Assembly (NCBI GenBank): GCA_009103225.1 | Contig: RHPI01000773.1 | Location: forward strand, 125,982-183,223 | Origin: Chlorokybus atmophyticus | Taxonomy: Eukaryota; Streptophyta; Chlorokybophyceae; Chlorokybales; Chlorokybaceae | Direction of reading: 5' to 3' | Length of the DNA: 57,242 nucleotides | Part shown: piece by piece, positions 21,566-32,749 of the stretch | Position numbering within the stretch: the first letter of the stretch is position 1 | Layout: each line of letters begins with the position of its first letter | Position numbers and translations under genes: made by a program | The notes under the pieces: model-generated | Database searches by the model: none | What the model saw: the letters and a program-made list of their open reading frames with translations, nothing else | Told to the model about the DNA's origin: nothing

Positions 21566-23442
21566 TTGCGCAACACTTGTGAGCCCCTGCGGCGATGTTG
21601 CACGAGGCACGCAAAAGGACGTTAACAGACGGACAAAGAGAAGACTCCCGCCGCCTCACCTTGTCACACACATGTGGCTGGGCAAAGTTGTGGGGATGAG
21701 CGTCATTCAGCTCATTGGCTTAAACGCTCGTGCCCGCACCATTGAATTTCAAACATTGGCAAGTTGCTACTGCCCAACACGGCGTTAACGGTTATGTGTA
21801 AGCAACACTGCCACCACCTTAACAACCATGTAGTAAACTAGAGCATCTTTTAGAGAAGTAGAGACAGTTTCAATGAGGGCGAAACAAACAAGTAGTGACA
21901 TGGATGATAACTGTTGGTTTAAACACTTGATAGTTACTTGATAAAGACATTACATGCAAGATGCATGTATCCGATAAAGTACAATACACATATGTGATAA
22001 ATGTGCCATTATATAACATATGAATACTCGCTATTGAGTGAGGTAAATCTGCATATGCCATATGCCATGTGCCGCCTATGGATAGTTATTAATTTGCAAG
22101 TATGTGCGTCAGCTGCTTGGTGGTTTAGCGGGCAACCATTATATTATAAGCAACAGTGCCGCTTGAGACTCTCAAGTGACACTAGTTTGCCTTTTGTAAC
22201 ACAATGTTATGACGTCGTAACATTGTCAAGCAAACTTTGCAAATGATGCATCAATTTAATGGGTGTTGCAAATGTAGTCACTCTGATTATAATCAATGCT
22301 ATGAAGCAATCCAACAGAAGCTTGGCATGAATAACACTCAAGAAATATTAGCTGGCTAGATCACATAACAACATAATAACTGTGATGGTTATTTTTGCTT
22401 ATTTGTAACGACTCGGGATATGTCAAGCCATGTGCACATCAGGAGAACCACATTTATGCATGAAAGCCGATGATATGGATTTCGATGATGTATCACCGAT
22501 TCGATAAGCATAAGGTGCAAGCTACGCAACAATTATGTGCGTCTTGTTTTACTCACGTGTTGATCGATCATTAATAATTTATATACTTGATTCTATTACA
22601 CGCTTTTTTTACCCAATCGTGTGACGATTCCACACTTACCTGTTTGCTGAACACTTGGCAAACTTATGCACAAGCACTAGGACTTACAGCACCCCGTAGA
22701 TGGAAGTCCCTCCAGCCCAAGACACTCAGGGAGGAGCCCAAGATGACATAAGCTCACCTCCAGCTCCCAGCGCGCGCACACACGCACGCACGCACGCACG
22801 CACACTAGGTGGCACACATGTGCACGTACATGTAGCACACACACTTACACTGAGTGGTGCACAATCACAGACACACCACCTGCCACATGGGATGGTAGGG
22901 AGAGCCCCTTCAACAGCTACTAGCCAGGCACCCCACACACAAGTGGTAAACTACCAGTGCACACATGATGCCCACTAACAGCTACAACTCAGCTACTTAT
23001 ACCCTTGTTGCTCTCCAACCTGACACATTAACCAATAGCTCACACGAGCCTTGATAGTGTGCGCTGAAATGTCAGCACATGCTAACATATTCCCTACCTG
23101 GAGAATATTAACCCACCTCGGGAAGATCACCTGTCACATCACTTATACCTCGGGAACATTAAACTTAGCCCTGAGAGTGTATAGACATTAGCTGCCACCA
23201 ACAGTTACTTACTGCCCACAGCAAAAATACAATGGCAATCTTTGTCACCATGACATCAACTTGACATTATCTGCCAGTGGCAGTGCACAACTGCTATGGG
23301 ACTACCATATATGGCAATTCTTGTCACAACACTGTAACATGAGGCTCCATAGTGGTAGACATTGAACAGCTCTGTGCTAGCGCATATCAATGCCCTGTGT
23401 AGTTCTGTGTTCATGAATCCCAAGGAGACAAGGACGTGTCCG
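21566..23442. other. Intergenic; (ACGC)n microsatellite, no gene seen
   Basis: AT-rich DNA with stop codons in all frames. A CACGCACGCACGCACGCAC tract lies at about 22780-22802. No structural RNA or transposon terminus was recognised. Confidence 0.4.
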
Positions 23443-24986
23443 TGTGGTTCGACCTGTCCAGCACTACACGGCTTGACAAGTGATAAGTCCACATGGGCTA
23501 TGTAATCCACACGAATAGCACACTTTCACACTCTTACCATCAAAGTAAGTAAAAGAGAGTGACTTTTGCCAGTGTTACGGCCTAGCTACTATAGCTGGTC
23601 ATGTACAGTGTATATATAAGTTTAACTAGCGAGAGACAAAAGTCTAATAATCCTTGGTTGGATTATCTTGGTTTGTTATACAAGCTTTGAATGCGTGTGT
23701 TTGTGTTTGAGCTTTAACACGAGTGCAATGAATCGCTAATTATAGGCCTGGCTAGTTAGAGAATTTTAATGCATCTAATTAGAAGTGGTTGACTAGGAAT
23801 GACCCTATTCATGTATGTATGGGCGTCTTGAGTAGGAAGATAAAAGCACATGGCTTTGGTATAATGATTTATTAACGCGATGTGGGCTTATGGGGTTAAT
23901 CGCGTGAAACATCATAGGAAAAAGCATGTGTAATTATAAGGTTCATTTAGGCCAATCCAAGGCAGCTTATTTGGATCAGTTGACTAGAGCGAAGTAGCCT
24001 ACCTAGGTTCGCTGATAAGTGAATTAGCGAAAAGCATAAAATAGGGTTAAATACCCCATTGCCGAATGAATGCGGACTTCGCGAAATCGCTAAGTCCGCT
24101 ACACGCATAAGTGGGGGTCGCAACCGCGAGTGGGAAACACGGGGTGCGAGGCTAAGCAGGTAGGAGGACACTTCGCGAGTATTAATCCTCGAATTGGTAT
24201 TAGGGTGAGCAAAAAGGTCTTTGCGAAATGAGTTCGCGAGGGGGTTGGTTCACCTGAGAAGTGGATCAACATAGTGAACTAAATTACAACATCAACTAAA
24301 TTAGTTCACTAGGGGTTCGTAAGTGAACTAAGTGAATCACCCTAATATGAGGGGACTAATAGAAGAGAGAGCCAAAAGTGAATCACTGGTGAACTGAGTT
24401 AGTTCACTAGTAGAGTGATTCTTAATGCCGATAAGGAAGTGAACTAAGGTTGATTCACTAGTGAATCAACTATTAGATCACTTCGCGACGCGATGTCGCG
24501 ACAGAAAATCGGCTAAGGCATTGGCCCCCTCCCGCGTGTGCCAATACGCAGCGCTATGGCAGCGCCGCCTACCATCGCCGCATGCACAAAAGTTGCGGAT
24601 ACGCATTGTTGGTCACTTTGCAGAATGCCAGTGAACTAATGCCGGGTGAACTAAACTAATCACTTGGGTGAGTGAATGGGGATCTGGTAGAGGGCTTTTG
24701 GCCAAGTAGGTCTTAGCCAAGATAGTTCCTAGTAAAGCTCACGGCGATAGATTTCGCCATAAAAAAAGAGCCAGTCGCGGGTGGAGGGTAGCCGCCGCGC
24801 GACTTGAGCTCTGGGCTTTTGGGGCTAAGGTAGGGGTACCTAAGCTAGGTGACCATAACCCTTAAGTTACCAAGTAGTTGTTCATTCAACGAAAGGTGAT
24901 TAAGGGAATGTACACTCACTACATGAAAAAGTGTGTGATCAATGTACATAGTTTTTGGTGTGATTTCCCCTCCGCGCGTCGTAACA
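23443..24986 (+). mobile_element. 5' LTR (1544 bp) of rearranged Ty3/gypsy-type element
   Basis: Begins TGTGGTTCGACC and ends CGTCGTAACA, the TG...CA termini of an LTR. A 1544-bp counterpart of equal length lies at 27281-28824. A TATATATAAG box is at 23611-23620. The middle (about 24265-24480) is crowded with direct and inverted AGTGAACTAA and AGTGAATCA motifs. The first ~500 bp differ from the other copy at more sites than the last ~900 bp. The 5 bp outside the two LTRs do not match. Confidence 0.85.
23611..23620 (+). promoter_or_regulatory. Probable TATA box of 5' LTR
   Basis: TATATATAAG about 170 bp inside the LTR; repeated at 27449-27458 in the 3' copy. Confidence 0.5.
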
Positions 24987-24988
24987 GC

Positions 24989-25004
24989 TGGCCTCGGAGC
25001 TTGG
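24989..25004 (+). other. Putative primer-binding site
   Basis: TGGCCTCGGAGCTTGG starts 2 nt after the 5' LTR. Retroelement primer-binding sites typically start TGG, complementary to the CCA end of a tRNA. The cognate tRNA is not identified. Confidence 0.45.
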
Positions 25005-25030
25005 ACATACGATTTTGAACCACTCAGGCC

Positions 25031-26290
25031 GTGGTTTGGGGCCACTTTGATTCGGAGATTCGCTTTCCGAAGTGCATGCCGAAACAACGCCGGATTGGAA
25101 ATTATCACAAGTGGCGTAAGACTTTTAACAGTAGCGCCAGTGAAGAGGATTACCGCGAAATAGAAGCCTATTTCGAAGAAAAAAGGCTAGTCGCGGCAAT
25201 GGCGGAACAGGCGGAAGCTTCGAATCCACCGATTTTCCAACTAGGGAAAAAGATGCATCGGAGGATAGCCAAGTTGTTGCCAAAATATAAGAAGATAGCC
25301 TTGGCTTGTTGCAAAGAGGGCAAAAAGGCCAAGCAAGGCATCTTGAGACTTGTAAAAAACCTCGAGAAGAATGAGGAGGAGCTCACGCGCCTCCGTGTCC
25401 TTGGGGAGCAAGAAATGAAAGAACTCGAGGACAAAATAGACTCGGTCCAAGTAGGACCAAGTACCAAGTTTCTAAAAATTCCCCCGGCATGGACAGGCAA
25501 AAAAGGGCAGGATATAGACGCTTGGTGGAACCAAGTCGAAGTGACTTTGGCTACGGTTCCGGAAAGGCAAAGGTTGGGTTTTGCCGCGGGATACTTTAGT
25601 TGTGGAAGGACCATAGGTCTCATTTGGTTGAACCCACCTTTGAATCCCTAAAGGAGTTTTTGTTTAGCCAATATAGGACAGTGGACCCCGGGCTTGATGC
25701 CAGGGATAAGCTATCCGACTTGAAACAATCGGGCAAGTTGATCACGGAATTTGTGAGCCAATTCAACCTGTTAGCGGCTCAGGCTGCAAATGGGGGAAGG
25801 CCACTAAGCCTGATTGAGAAGGCCAACCTATTCATTCGAGCCTTGGATTCTAAGCTCCAAAAGCAACCAGATATTATGCGGTTGCAAAAGACTGATATAG
25901 AGTGGACTCAGGAGAAGTTCGCGGAGCTTGAGAACACGGCAAGATGGGTCGGCCGGAATTTGGCTAGCATTAACAAAAGGGATAGAGAAGAGGGTGGAGA
26001 CAAATCCGGGGGAGGAAAGGGAAAGAAAAGAAAAGGATTTGCCCCCCAATCGGAGATGGAAAATCCGGTTGAAAAGGAGAAGTCTTCAAACCCCTCTAAA
26101 GAAAAAGGGTAAAAAGCCGTTTGGCAAGAAACCCTTTAAGCCAGCCTTCCAGGGCAAGGCAAGACTCTCCAGTGAAGAGAAGGAGACAAGAACTCGCGAA
26201 GGTTTATGCTTCAATTGTGGCGAAAAGGGGCATATGGCCTCCAAGTGCCCGAAAAAAGGAGCAAAGCCAACCGAGGATCCCGCCAAGTGA
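25031..26290 (+). pseudogene. gag: Gag with zinc knuckle, two frameshifts
   Basis: Three overlapping plus-strand frames together read as a Gag. 25031-25651 (first ATG 25076) has a coiled-coil-like Lys/Glu-rich part and IPPAWTGKKGQDIDAWWNQV. The protein continues in another frame at about 25600-26112 (FSQYRTVDPGLDARDKLSDL, the retrotransposon Gag domain) and in a third to 26290, ending with a Lys-rich tail and the zinc knuckle CFNCGEKGHMASKC (C-x2-C-x4-H-x4-C). Frame changes near 25600-25650 and 26040-26110 make it unlikely to yield a full Gag unless they are sequencing errors. It lies 3' of the LTR and binding site, in the expected order and orientation. Confidence 0.7.
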
Positions 26291-26596
26291 CGGTGTGGGG
26301 TGGTTGCTTGTATAGGAACGGCGCCAGAGGAGGAGCAAAGTAGTGGGCGACTTAAGAACAACAGTTGTATAGCTACAACGATGAAGTTGCGCATGAAATG
26401 CGATGTTTGTTTTGAGAATGAGTTTGAAGATTTGCTAACAATTAACTCACTTGAGGTAGAGCATGAGCGAATTCTCATATGCGTGCCACTTCGTGAGTTA
26501 ACAAATACTGTGACAAATTATTAGCAATCAAAGCAAACTAACCCCGAAATTAAGGCGTCTGTTCGAACACCTAAATATTATGGTAAGTGGAAAAGG

Positions 26597-27112
26597 TTGT
26601 TAGGCGGTATGCGCCGTATGGGCACATTACCAAGGGCCAAATCACCTTTTGCCACCGACCTGCAAATGTGGTGTGATGATGCAAGTGATCGCCGAGGTAC
26701 AGAAATAAATCCTAAACTAAGTATGGTCTTCGATGCATTGATGAATGATAGGGCATGTGGTGTGGTCTTAGTTGACGCTGGTGCCTTAGAAAATTTCGTA
26801 AGTGCCGAATTGGCAAAAAGGGTCTCGGCCACCATTGAGACTACCAATGCTAGGGCAGGCCTAGTAGGTGAGTTACATTGAAAAGTAAGTGGCGTGACAG
26901 GGTTGCTAATTCGAATGGGGGATTATAGGGCCAAAATAAAGCTATATGTGGTCAAGTCCCTCATTCCAGGCATAGATGTGATATTAGGTGATAGTTGGCA
27001 AAAGCACGTGAAGTTAGAATTAACAAGCGTGCCCCCTTCTATTACAATCACACAAGGTGACAAGCGTTTTGCTTTGACACCTAGTAGGAACCGTAAGCCT
27101 ATGCAACGCTTT
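26597..27112 (+). pseudogene. Retropepsin-like protease remnant
   Basis: The frame contains VVLVDAGALENFVSAELAKR, matching the D-(T/S/A)-G active-site motif of Ty3/gypsy proteases (here DAG). After an in-frame TGA at 26879-26881 comes SLIPGIDVILGDSWQKH, the usual distal block (GxDVILGxxW). The TGA interrupts the reading frame. No reverse transcriptase follows; homology ends near 27100-27115, where an inverted RNase H fragment begins. Confidence 0.6.
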
Positions 27113-27278
27113 CACAACACCTTAAAGGATCTGCCGCATTTATCCTACCTGGCCTATATTCCCAATCAAAATCATATCGCACGAAATACTCATGCCACCT
27201 TACTTGGCGTCGCGACAAATTAGGTTGCGTATTTAGGTGTACTAAGGGGTTGTGATCAGTTATCACCTTATGCCTCCC
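27113..27278 (-). pseudogene. Inverted RNase H fragment
   Basis: On the minus strand this encodes KVITDHNPL..., NLSRRQVRWHEYF and YRPGRINAADPL, the C-terminal part of a Ty3/gypsy RNase H. The intact plus-strand chromovirus at 54561-56909 carries [24 protein letters not shown] and [14 protein letters not shown] in the same order. It is opposite to gag and protease and touches the 3' LTR. The reverse transcriptase, the rest of RNase H, the integrase and the polypurine tract are absent. Confidence 0.75.
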
Positions 27279-27280
27279 CG

Positions 27281-28824
27281 TGTGGTTCGACCTGTCCAGC
27301 ACTACACGGCTTGACAAGTGATAAGTCCACATGGGCTATGTAATCCACATGAATAGCACACTTTCACACTCTTACCATCAAAGTAAGTAAAAGAGAGTGA
27401 CTTTTGCCAGTGTTACGGCCTAGCTACTATAGCTGGTCATGTACAGTGTATATATAAGTTTAACTAGCGAGAGACAAAAGTTTAATAATCCTTGGTTGGA
27501 TTATCTTGGTTTGTTATACAAGCTTTGAATGCGTGTGTTTGTGTTTGAGCTTTAACACGAGTGCAATGCATCGCTAATTACAGGCCTGGCTAGTTAGAGC
27601 CTTTCAATGCATCTAATTAGAAGTGGTTGACTAGGAATTACCCTATTCATGTATGTATGGGCGTCTTTAGTAGGAAGATAAAAGCACATGGCTTTAGTAT
27701 AATGATTTATTGACGCGATGTGGGCTTATGGGGTCAATCGCGTGAAACATCATATGAAAGAAAATGTGTAAATATAAGGTTCATTTAGGCCAAATCAAAG
27801 CGGCTTATTTGGATCAGTTGACTAGAGTGAAGTAGCCTACCTAGGTTCGCTGATTAGTGAATTAGCAAAAAGCCTAAAATAGGGTTAAATACCCCATTGC
27901 CGAATGAATGCGGACTTCGCGAAATCGCTAAGTCCGCTACACGCATAAGTGGGGGTCGCAACCGCGAGTGGGAAACACGGGGTGCGAGGCTAAGCAGGTA
28001 GGAGGACACTTCGCGAGTATTAATCCTCGAATTGGTATTAGGGTGAGCAAAAAGGTCTTTGCGAAATGAGTTCGCGAGGGGGTTGGTTCACCTGAGAAGT
28101 GGATCAACATAGTGAACTAAATTACAACATCAACTAAATTAGTTCACTAGGGGTTCGTAAGTGAACTAAGTGAATCACCCTAACATGAGGGGACTAATAG
28201 AAGAGAGAGCCAAAAGTGAATCACTGGTGAACTGAGTTAGTTCACTAGTAGAGTGATTCTTAATGCCGATAAGGAAGTGAACTAAGGTTGATTCACTAGT
28301 GAATCAACTATTAGATCACTTCGCGACGCGATGTCGCGACAGAAAATCGGCTAAGGCATTGGCCCCCTCCCGCGTGTGCCAATACGCAGCGCTATGGCAG
28401 CGCCGCCTACCATCGCCGCATGCACAAAAGTTGCGGATACGCATTGTTGGTCACTTTGCAGAATGCCAGTGAACTAATGCCGGGTGAACTAAACTAATCA
28501 CTTGGGTGAGTGAATGGGGATCTGGTAGAGGGCTTTTGGCCAAGTAGGTCTTAGCCAAGATAGTTCCTAGTAAAGCTCACGGCGATAGATTTCGCCATAA
28601 AAAAAGAGCCAGTCGCGGGTGGAGGGTAGCCGCCGCGCGACTTGAGCTCTGGGCTTTTGGGGCTAAGGTAGGGGTACCTAAGCTAGGTGACCATAACCCT
28701 TAAGTTACCAAGTAGTTGTTCATTCAACGAAAGGTGATTAAGGGAATGTACAGTCACTACATGTAAAAGTGTGTGATCAATGTACATAGTTTTTGGTGTG
28801 ATTTCCCCTCCGCGCGTCGTAACA
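27281..28824 (+). mobile_element. 3' LTR (1544 bp) of rearranged element
   Basis: Equal in length to the 5' LTR, with the same TGTGG...AACA ends; offset exactly 3838 bp throughout, so no net indels. No purine-rich tract precedes it; the preceding bases are pyrimidine-rich (TGCCTCCCC) and belong to the inverted RNase H fragment. Confidence 0.85.
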
Positions 28825-30040
28825 GCCAGCCCCATGGGCATGACAAGTCACCACTCTGAGAGCGATAATTGGTCGCAACTGCGACTTGCTGTTGCGATGT
28901 TATGTTGAAACCGTTGGTAATTGCTACTCGTCTGCCCCAATAATTACATTGAATGTGACACCATCAGCCACTAGCCGCCATCAACTCCTGGTAGGTGCAC
29001 ACCGCCTGACGTTCAAGCACTATGAATGGTACATCTCTTGCAGTGGAATTTGCTTTTGCTAATTGAATTTAGAGTAACATGAGCGGTCTGTCTGTCATTA
29101 ATACGTATACATGTACGCAAAGCATATTGGTGATCACGCTTATCAATCTACTTGACATGCATGCAAGATTGATTGATCGAACTTGCATTTCATATAGATC
29201 GAGATAAATAACGCAATTCACAAGGATGTGCATGTTGCAAACATTGCAAACATCATCATGATGCTTGTCGCCAGATCGATCAAACGAGTTGTGTTTGTTA
29301 ATGTGTACAGAGCCAGCCTATATGGCATATGCTTGTACATTCAATGAGCAATGTACAACACACCTCACAACTTTAACTCGGCACTTTTGCGTATATCAAA
29401 CATTAATACTCTGGTTGCATGGCTCTACGTGTTGAAACAACAAGCGGGATTAGGTGTGTGTAAAAACCATACTGCTTGTGAACTCTTGAGACACACTGTC
29501 CTTAGCAGAATCTCATGTATTTACAAATGTGAAGCGATGTTGACATGTCTCGTTGGATCTCCCTTATAATCTCCACCGTTGCTGCTTGTTTATAAACATC
29601 GCAATCCCGCCCCACATGACTATAGGTGGACTATGTATGACGGCCGTCGATGGCAGTCCAACATGTCGCTGGCAGTTAGCTCAGGTACTGAGTGTCCGAT
29701 GCCCGTTACCGATCAACGACGGCGGACGGCCTCTGTGACCTGCCGTGCAGCGCCGCCCCAAGGCTGACCGACATCTGTGGTTGTGCACCTTCGACTAATG
29801 GTAACCTGTGGGGTATCCAAAAATATAATTGGTTAGCTGCAAGGTAACTTAAGGCGACGAAGTGGTGCTTGTTGGGAAGCTGAAACTTATGTCCGTTAGC
29901 TTAAAAGCGACTTCTTATAACAACACAGCATCTATTAACCACCTGAAAAACCATGCAAGTTAGCTCCTGATTGACTGAAGATAACCGCGGATAACCTGCA
30001 GTGTAATTCATCAATTGATAAGTTACGGTGGCGGTTTTGC
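28825..30040. other. Intergenic, no gene seen
   Basis: No supported coding frame; only short frames around 29351-29770 without motifs. Confidence 0.4.
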
Positions 30041-30210
30041 TGAAGCCGCCGCTAGTGGGCCACGTACAAAGGAACGTAGCTTACCTTGAACCCGAAGCAC
30101 GCAAAGATACGTAGCTCACGAACAGCATACGGTATGCACATGAACTAGATTCGCGTATGCGAGTTTAACAATGCCCACTGCCTTGCTATCTTGGCAGGCC
30201 ATGCTGGTGT
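30041..30210 (+). repeat. Left copy of duplicated flank of copies C/D
   Basis: GGGCCACGTACAAA...TAGCTCACG.ACAGC is shared with 33205-33345, in the same order and orientation but diverged. Together with the near-identical blocks 30410-30810 and 34560-34830 it shows that C and D sit in a tandem duplication of roughly 3-4 kb. Confidence 0.55.
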
Positions 30211-30320
30211 GCACACATCATCTGAATTCAATACGTATGCATGTTGCCACCATATAATGGTTGCGAAAGCGTTCATGTGCCCCGGGCAATGTTTGCGGTC
30301 CCCCCACCCCGCACCCCGAT

Positions 30321-30322
<2 letters not shown>

Positions 30323-30368
<46 letters not shown>
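30323..30368 (+). repeat. (CT)n microsatellite
   Basis: About 23 CT units, followed by a single N at 30381. A complementary (GA)n run lies at 30501-30537, and a poly-C run at about 30635-30648. Confidence 0.9.
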
Positions 30369-30372
<4 letters not shown>

Positions 30373-30497
30373 CGAGCATCNCGGACATATGGAGCTGCTT
30401 GCGCGTATATGTAAGACAAGACGTGTCCATGAGCATGCCTACATGCAGTCAGCACGAGAGACCGTGACCTATCCCAACACCCTCTGAATAAAAAGAC

Positions 30498-30539
<42 letters not shown>

Positions 30540-30763
30540 CGCGCTGTGGTGCAAGACGTCCCAGCCCTGAAGCAGCTGCGGCACGCCTTGCCCGCTCCCT
30601 TCCAGGAGGCGGGAGCTTCTACGAGGATCATTTACCCCCCCCCCCCCCGCCCAATCCCGGCAAGAGGCCCTGAGGAGCCTTATGCATCCCAAGTTGGGAT
30701 GCATGCCGCCAGCGTTCATCCCCAGGACGTTGACTCACTGACGGCTGTCGTGGGGCATGCCCC

Positions 30764-30804
30764 ACAGCTGTCAGTCAGTGCGCACACTGACTGACAGCTG
30801 TCAC
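30764..30804. promoter_or_regulatory. 17-bp-stem palindrome with ACAGCTGTCAC motif upstream of copy C
   Basis: 30764-30780 pairs exactly with 30785-30801 around CGCA. The right arm ends in the family-conserved ACAGCTGTCAC (30794-30804). The position is about 450 bp before the ATG at 31252. Confidence 0.45.
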
Positions 30805-31251
30805 ATCTTGGCCCGCCTCTTACCGCCTAAGAGAGAGCGGCGGGGAAGTGGGAGGTGGCAAGGGTTGCTGCGTCGGGTCGGCGAGGCGAGGAGAGGCGAG
30901 GAGAGGCGAAGGCGAGGTGTTGAGCGGCATCATCCCAGCGGTGCTCAGCCTCTGCCTGGTGCTCCCGGCCTATCCAGCTGAGGTAGACGCCCCGGAGCGG
31001 TGTTGAACATGGTCGCAATAGTTGTCAATTAGCGGTGCAAGCAGAAGCCTGCATGCATGCAGTCAGGCAGAAACGTGTGCATGCATGGATCATGCATGCA
31101 AGAGTCAACACGAAGGTTGCACCAAAGGCTCTGCGCCCACCCTTCGCAACACCCTCAATACCACTCAGTCATCCTCAACCCCCCCACACAGTAGCATCAC
31201 ATCTCTCTCTCGCACACGTGCAGCAAGGATAGCTTCCATCTCGTCGAGCAG

Positions 31252-32397
31252 ATGGCATTCACCCGCGCGGTCTGCAGCTCCATCACCACCAAACCCCCAA
31301 CATGTGCGGCGCAGCAGCAGCTGCGCCGCAGCATCGTGCAGCTGGTGGCAGGCAGAGGCCACGTTACGCGTAGCATCAAGCCTTCCGCAAGCATCAACAG
31401 GCCTGTGTCAAAGCTCGCCATGGCAAAAAGGAAGGTGCTCCCGCGCCTGACCAGCACAGTCAACAACTCCTCCGCTTCCAATCAGCCAAAAGAAGACGGT
31501 GGCCGTGCGAATGATGGTGAGCTCTAAGCATGGGTAGTTGTTTCAACGTCTCTTTTCTCTGTTGCTCACTGTGCTCGCTCAAACACTGCTTGCATTGGGT
31601 TGCACTTAGTTCAACCACTCAAGTTGATAGTACCCTCTTGCTCGTTTGTGGCAACGTTTCACCTCACAGTCACATGACAAGTTTGCAGATGTTCCTGTTC
31701 TGGTGAAACAGAGCCCAGCTGTTGTGCTACAGCAGCCGAGCACACTTTCTTCTGTGTGAGACCGGGGCAGCTTGAAGCGCATATGCTGTCATCAGGAGTT
31801 ACCTGTCACCTCCCGCGATGGAATAGGTTCTCACACCCCCTGTGCGCGGTGCTGGCAGGGAGGGGATTCGAATCTGACTGGGTCATCCTGGATCCTCTTG
31901 AAGACAGCACAAGCCCCCAACTCAGGTTCGTCAAGAAGAGTGAGCTACAGGCTGAGCTCGCATGCGTGGCGTCCGACCTCCATGTTGTGAGCCGCTCGCT
32001 GCAGCGGCGTGTGCTGCTGGACGCAGTGAAGGCCGAGTGCATCAGTAAAGACAAGGCGTGCAAGTTGTATGACAACACGGTGGTGTGCACGGGCCGGGTA
32101 GACACGGATCAGTTACAGACCCACCTCCGCTGGCATCCAACACGCCTTCACACCAGCGTCGGCCATGTTAACTGCACGCTGGCTGTTGCATTCGCCAGCC
32201 CGCTTGAGGTGGAGACCGTCGAGGACGCGGCCCAACTCAGGTCGCTCATGCAGGACGTGGACGGGTACAACGACGTCGTGGCGTCGCTTGTGGTCCTCAT
32301 GAAAGTCTACCACATAATCCCTCTGGAGAAAGCCCCGGAGTGGCTGAGTCGCGATCAGGAAGGCAATTGGAGCGTCAATCCAAAGGCCTCAGATTAG
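31252..32397 (+). CDS. Family copy C, intact two-exon protein (267 aa), unknown function
   Basis: Exon 1 is 31252-31516 and the intron 31517-31858 (GTGAGC donor, GGCAG acceptor, phase 1). Exon 2 is 31859-32397, ending TAG; spliced length 804 nt. The N terminus MAFTRAVCSSITTKP plus an Arg-rich stretch to about residue 65 looks like a targeting peptide. Exon 2 has GRGFESDWVILDPLEDS, FVKKSELQAELACVASD, LQRRVLLDAVKAECI, then VCTGRVDTDQL, MQDVDGYNDVV and HIIPLEKAPEWLSRDQEGNW. No known domain is recognised. A TGTAA at 32565-32569, about 170 nt after the stop, is a plausible polyadenylation signal and is conserved in copy D. Exon 2 resembles copy D very closely. Confidence 0.7.
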
Positions 32398-32695
32398 CGC
32401 TAGGTCTTCAATTGGTATAAGGGTGCAAGTGCAGAGTTGCTAGTAGAGCAGGACTAGGAGGAGGCAGAGTGCGGTACGTACGACTTGAGGGGGGTTGCCA
32501 CAGTGTGCGAGTTACTCAACCACATTGGATGTTGGTGTGAAAAACCGCATGTTTATTGGACAAGTGTAACGTGCCACTAGTGGGAGTGTGCGTAGCTGTG
32601 GATCAACTTGTAAGCTTGCGCTTTGCGCCGAGCATACACAGCAACAGCCGCGTTTATAAGGATGATGCTGATCATGGAACCTACCTGCAGTACAC

Positions 32696-32712
32696 TCTCT
32701 CTCTCTCTCTCT
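32696..32712 (+). repeat. Short (CT)n microsatellite 3' of copy C
   Basis: Corresponds in position to the very long CT tract 3' of copy D (36695-36872), so the tract has expanded or contracted since duplication. Confidence 0.85.
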
Positions 32713-32749
32713 CACTCATGCGCGGACAACTTGTTGGGTGCTTTGCTCA

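Noticed and set aside
22700-22978. 92-codon plus frame with HARTHARTHART
   Set aside because: Caused by the ACGC microsatellite; no further support.
24942-25163. LTR-spanning 73-codon frame as gene
   Set aside because: Lies across the LTR end and primer-binding site; no motif.
27099-27332. Independent minus-strand gene
   Set aside because: Its core is the RNase H fragment of the LTR element and its N terminus is reverse-read LTR sequence.
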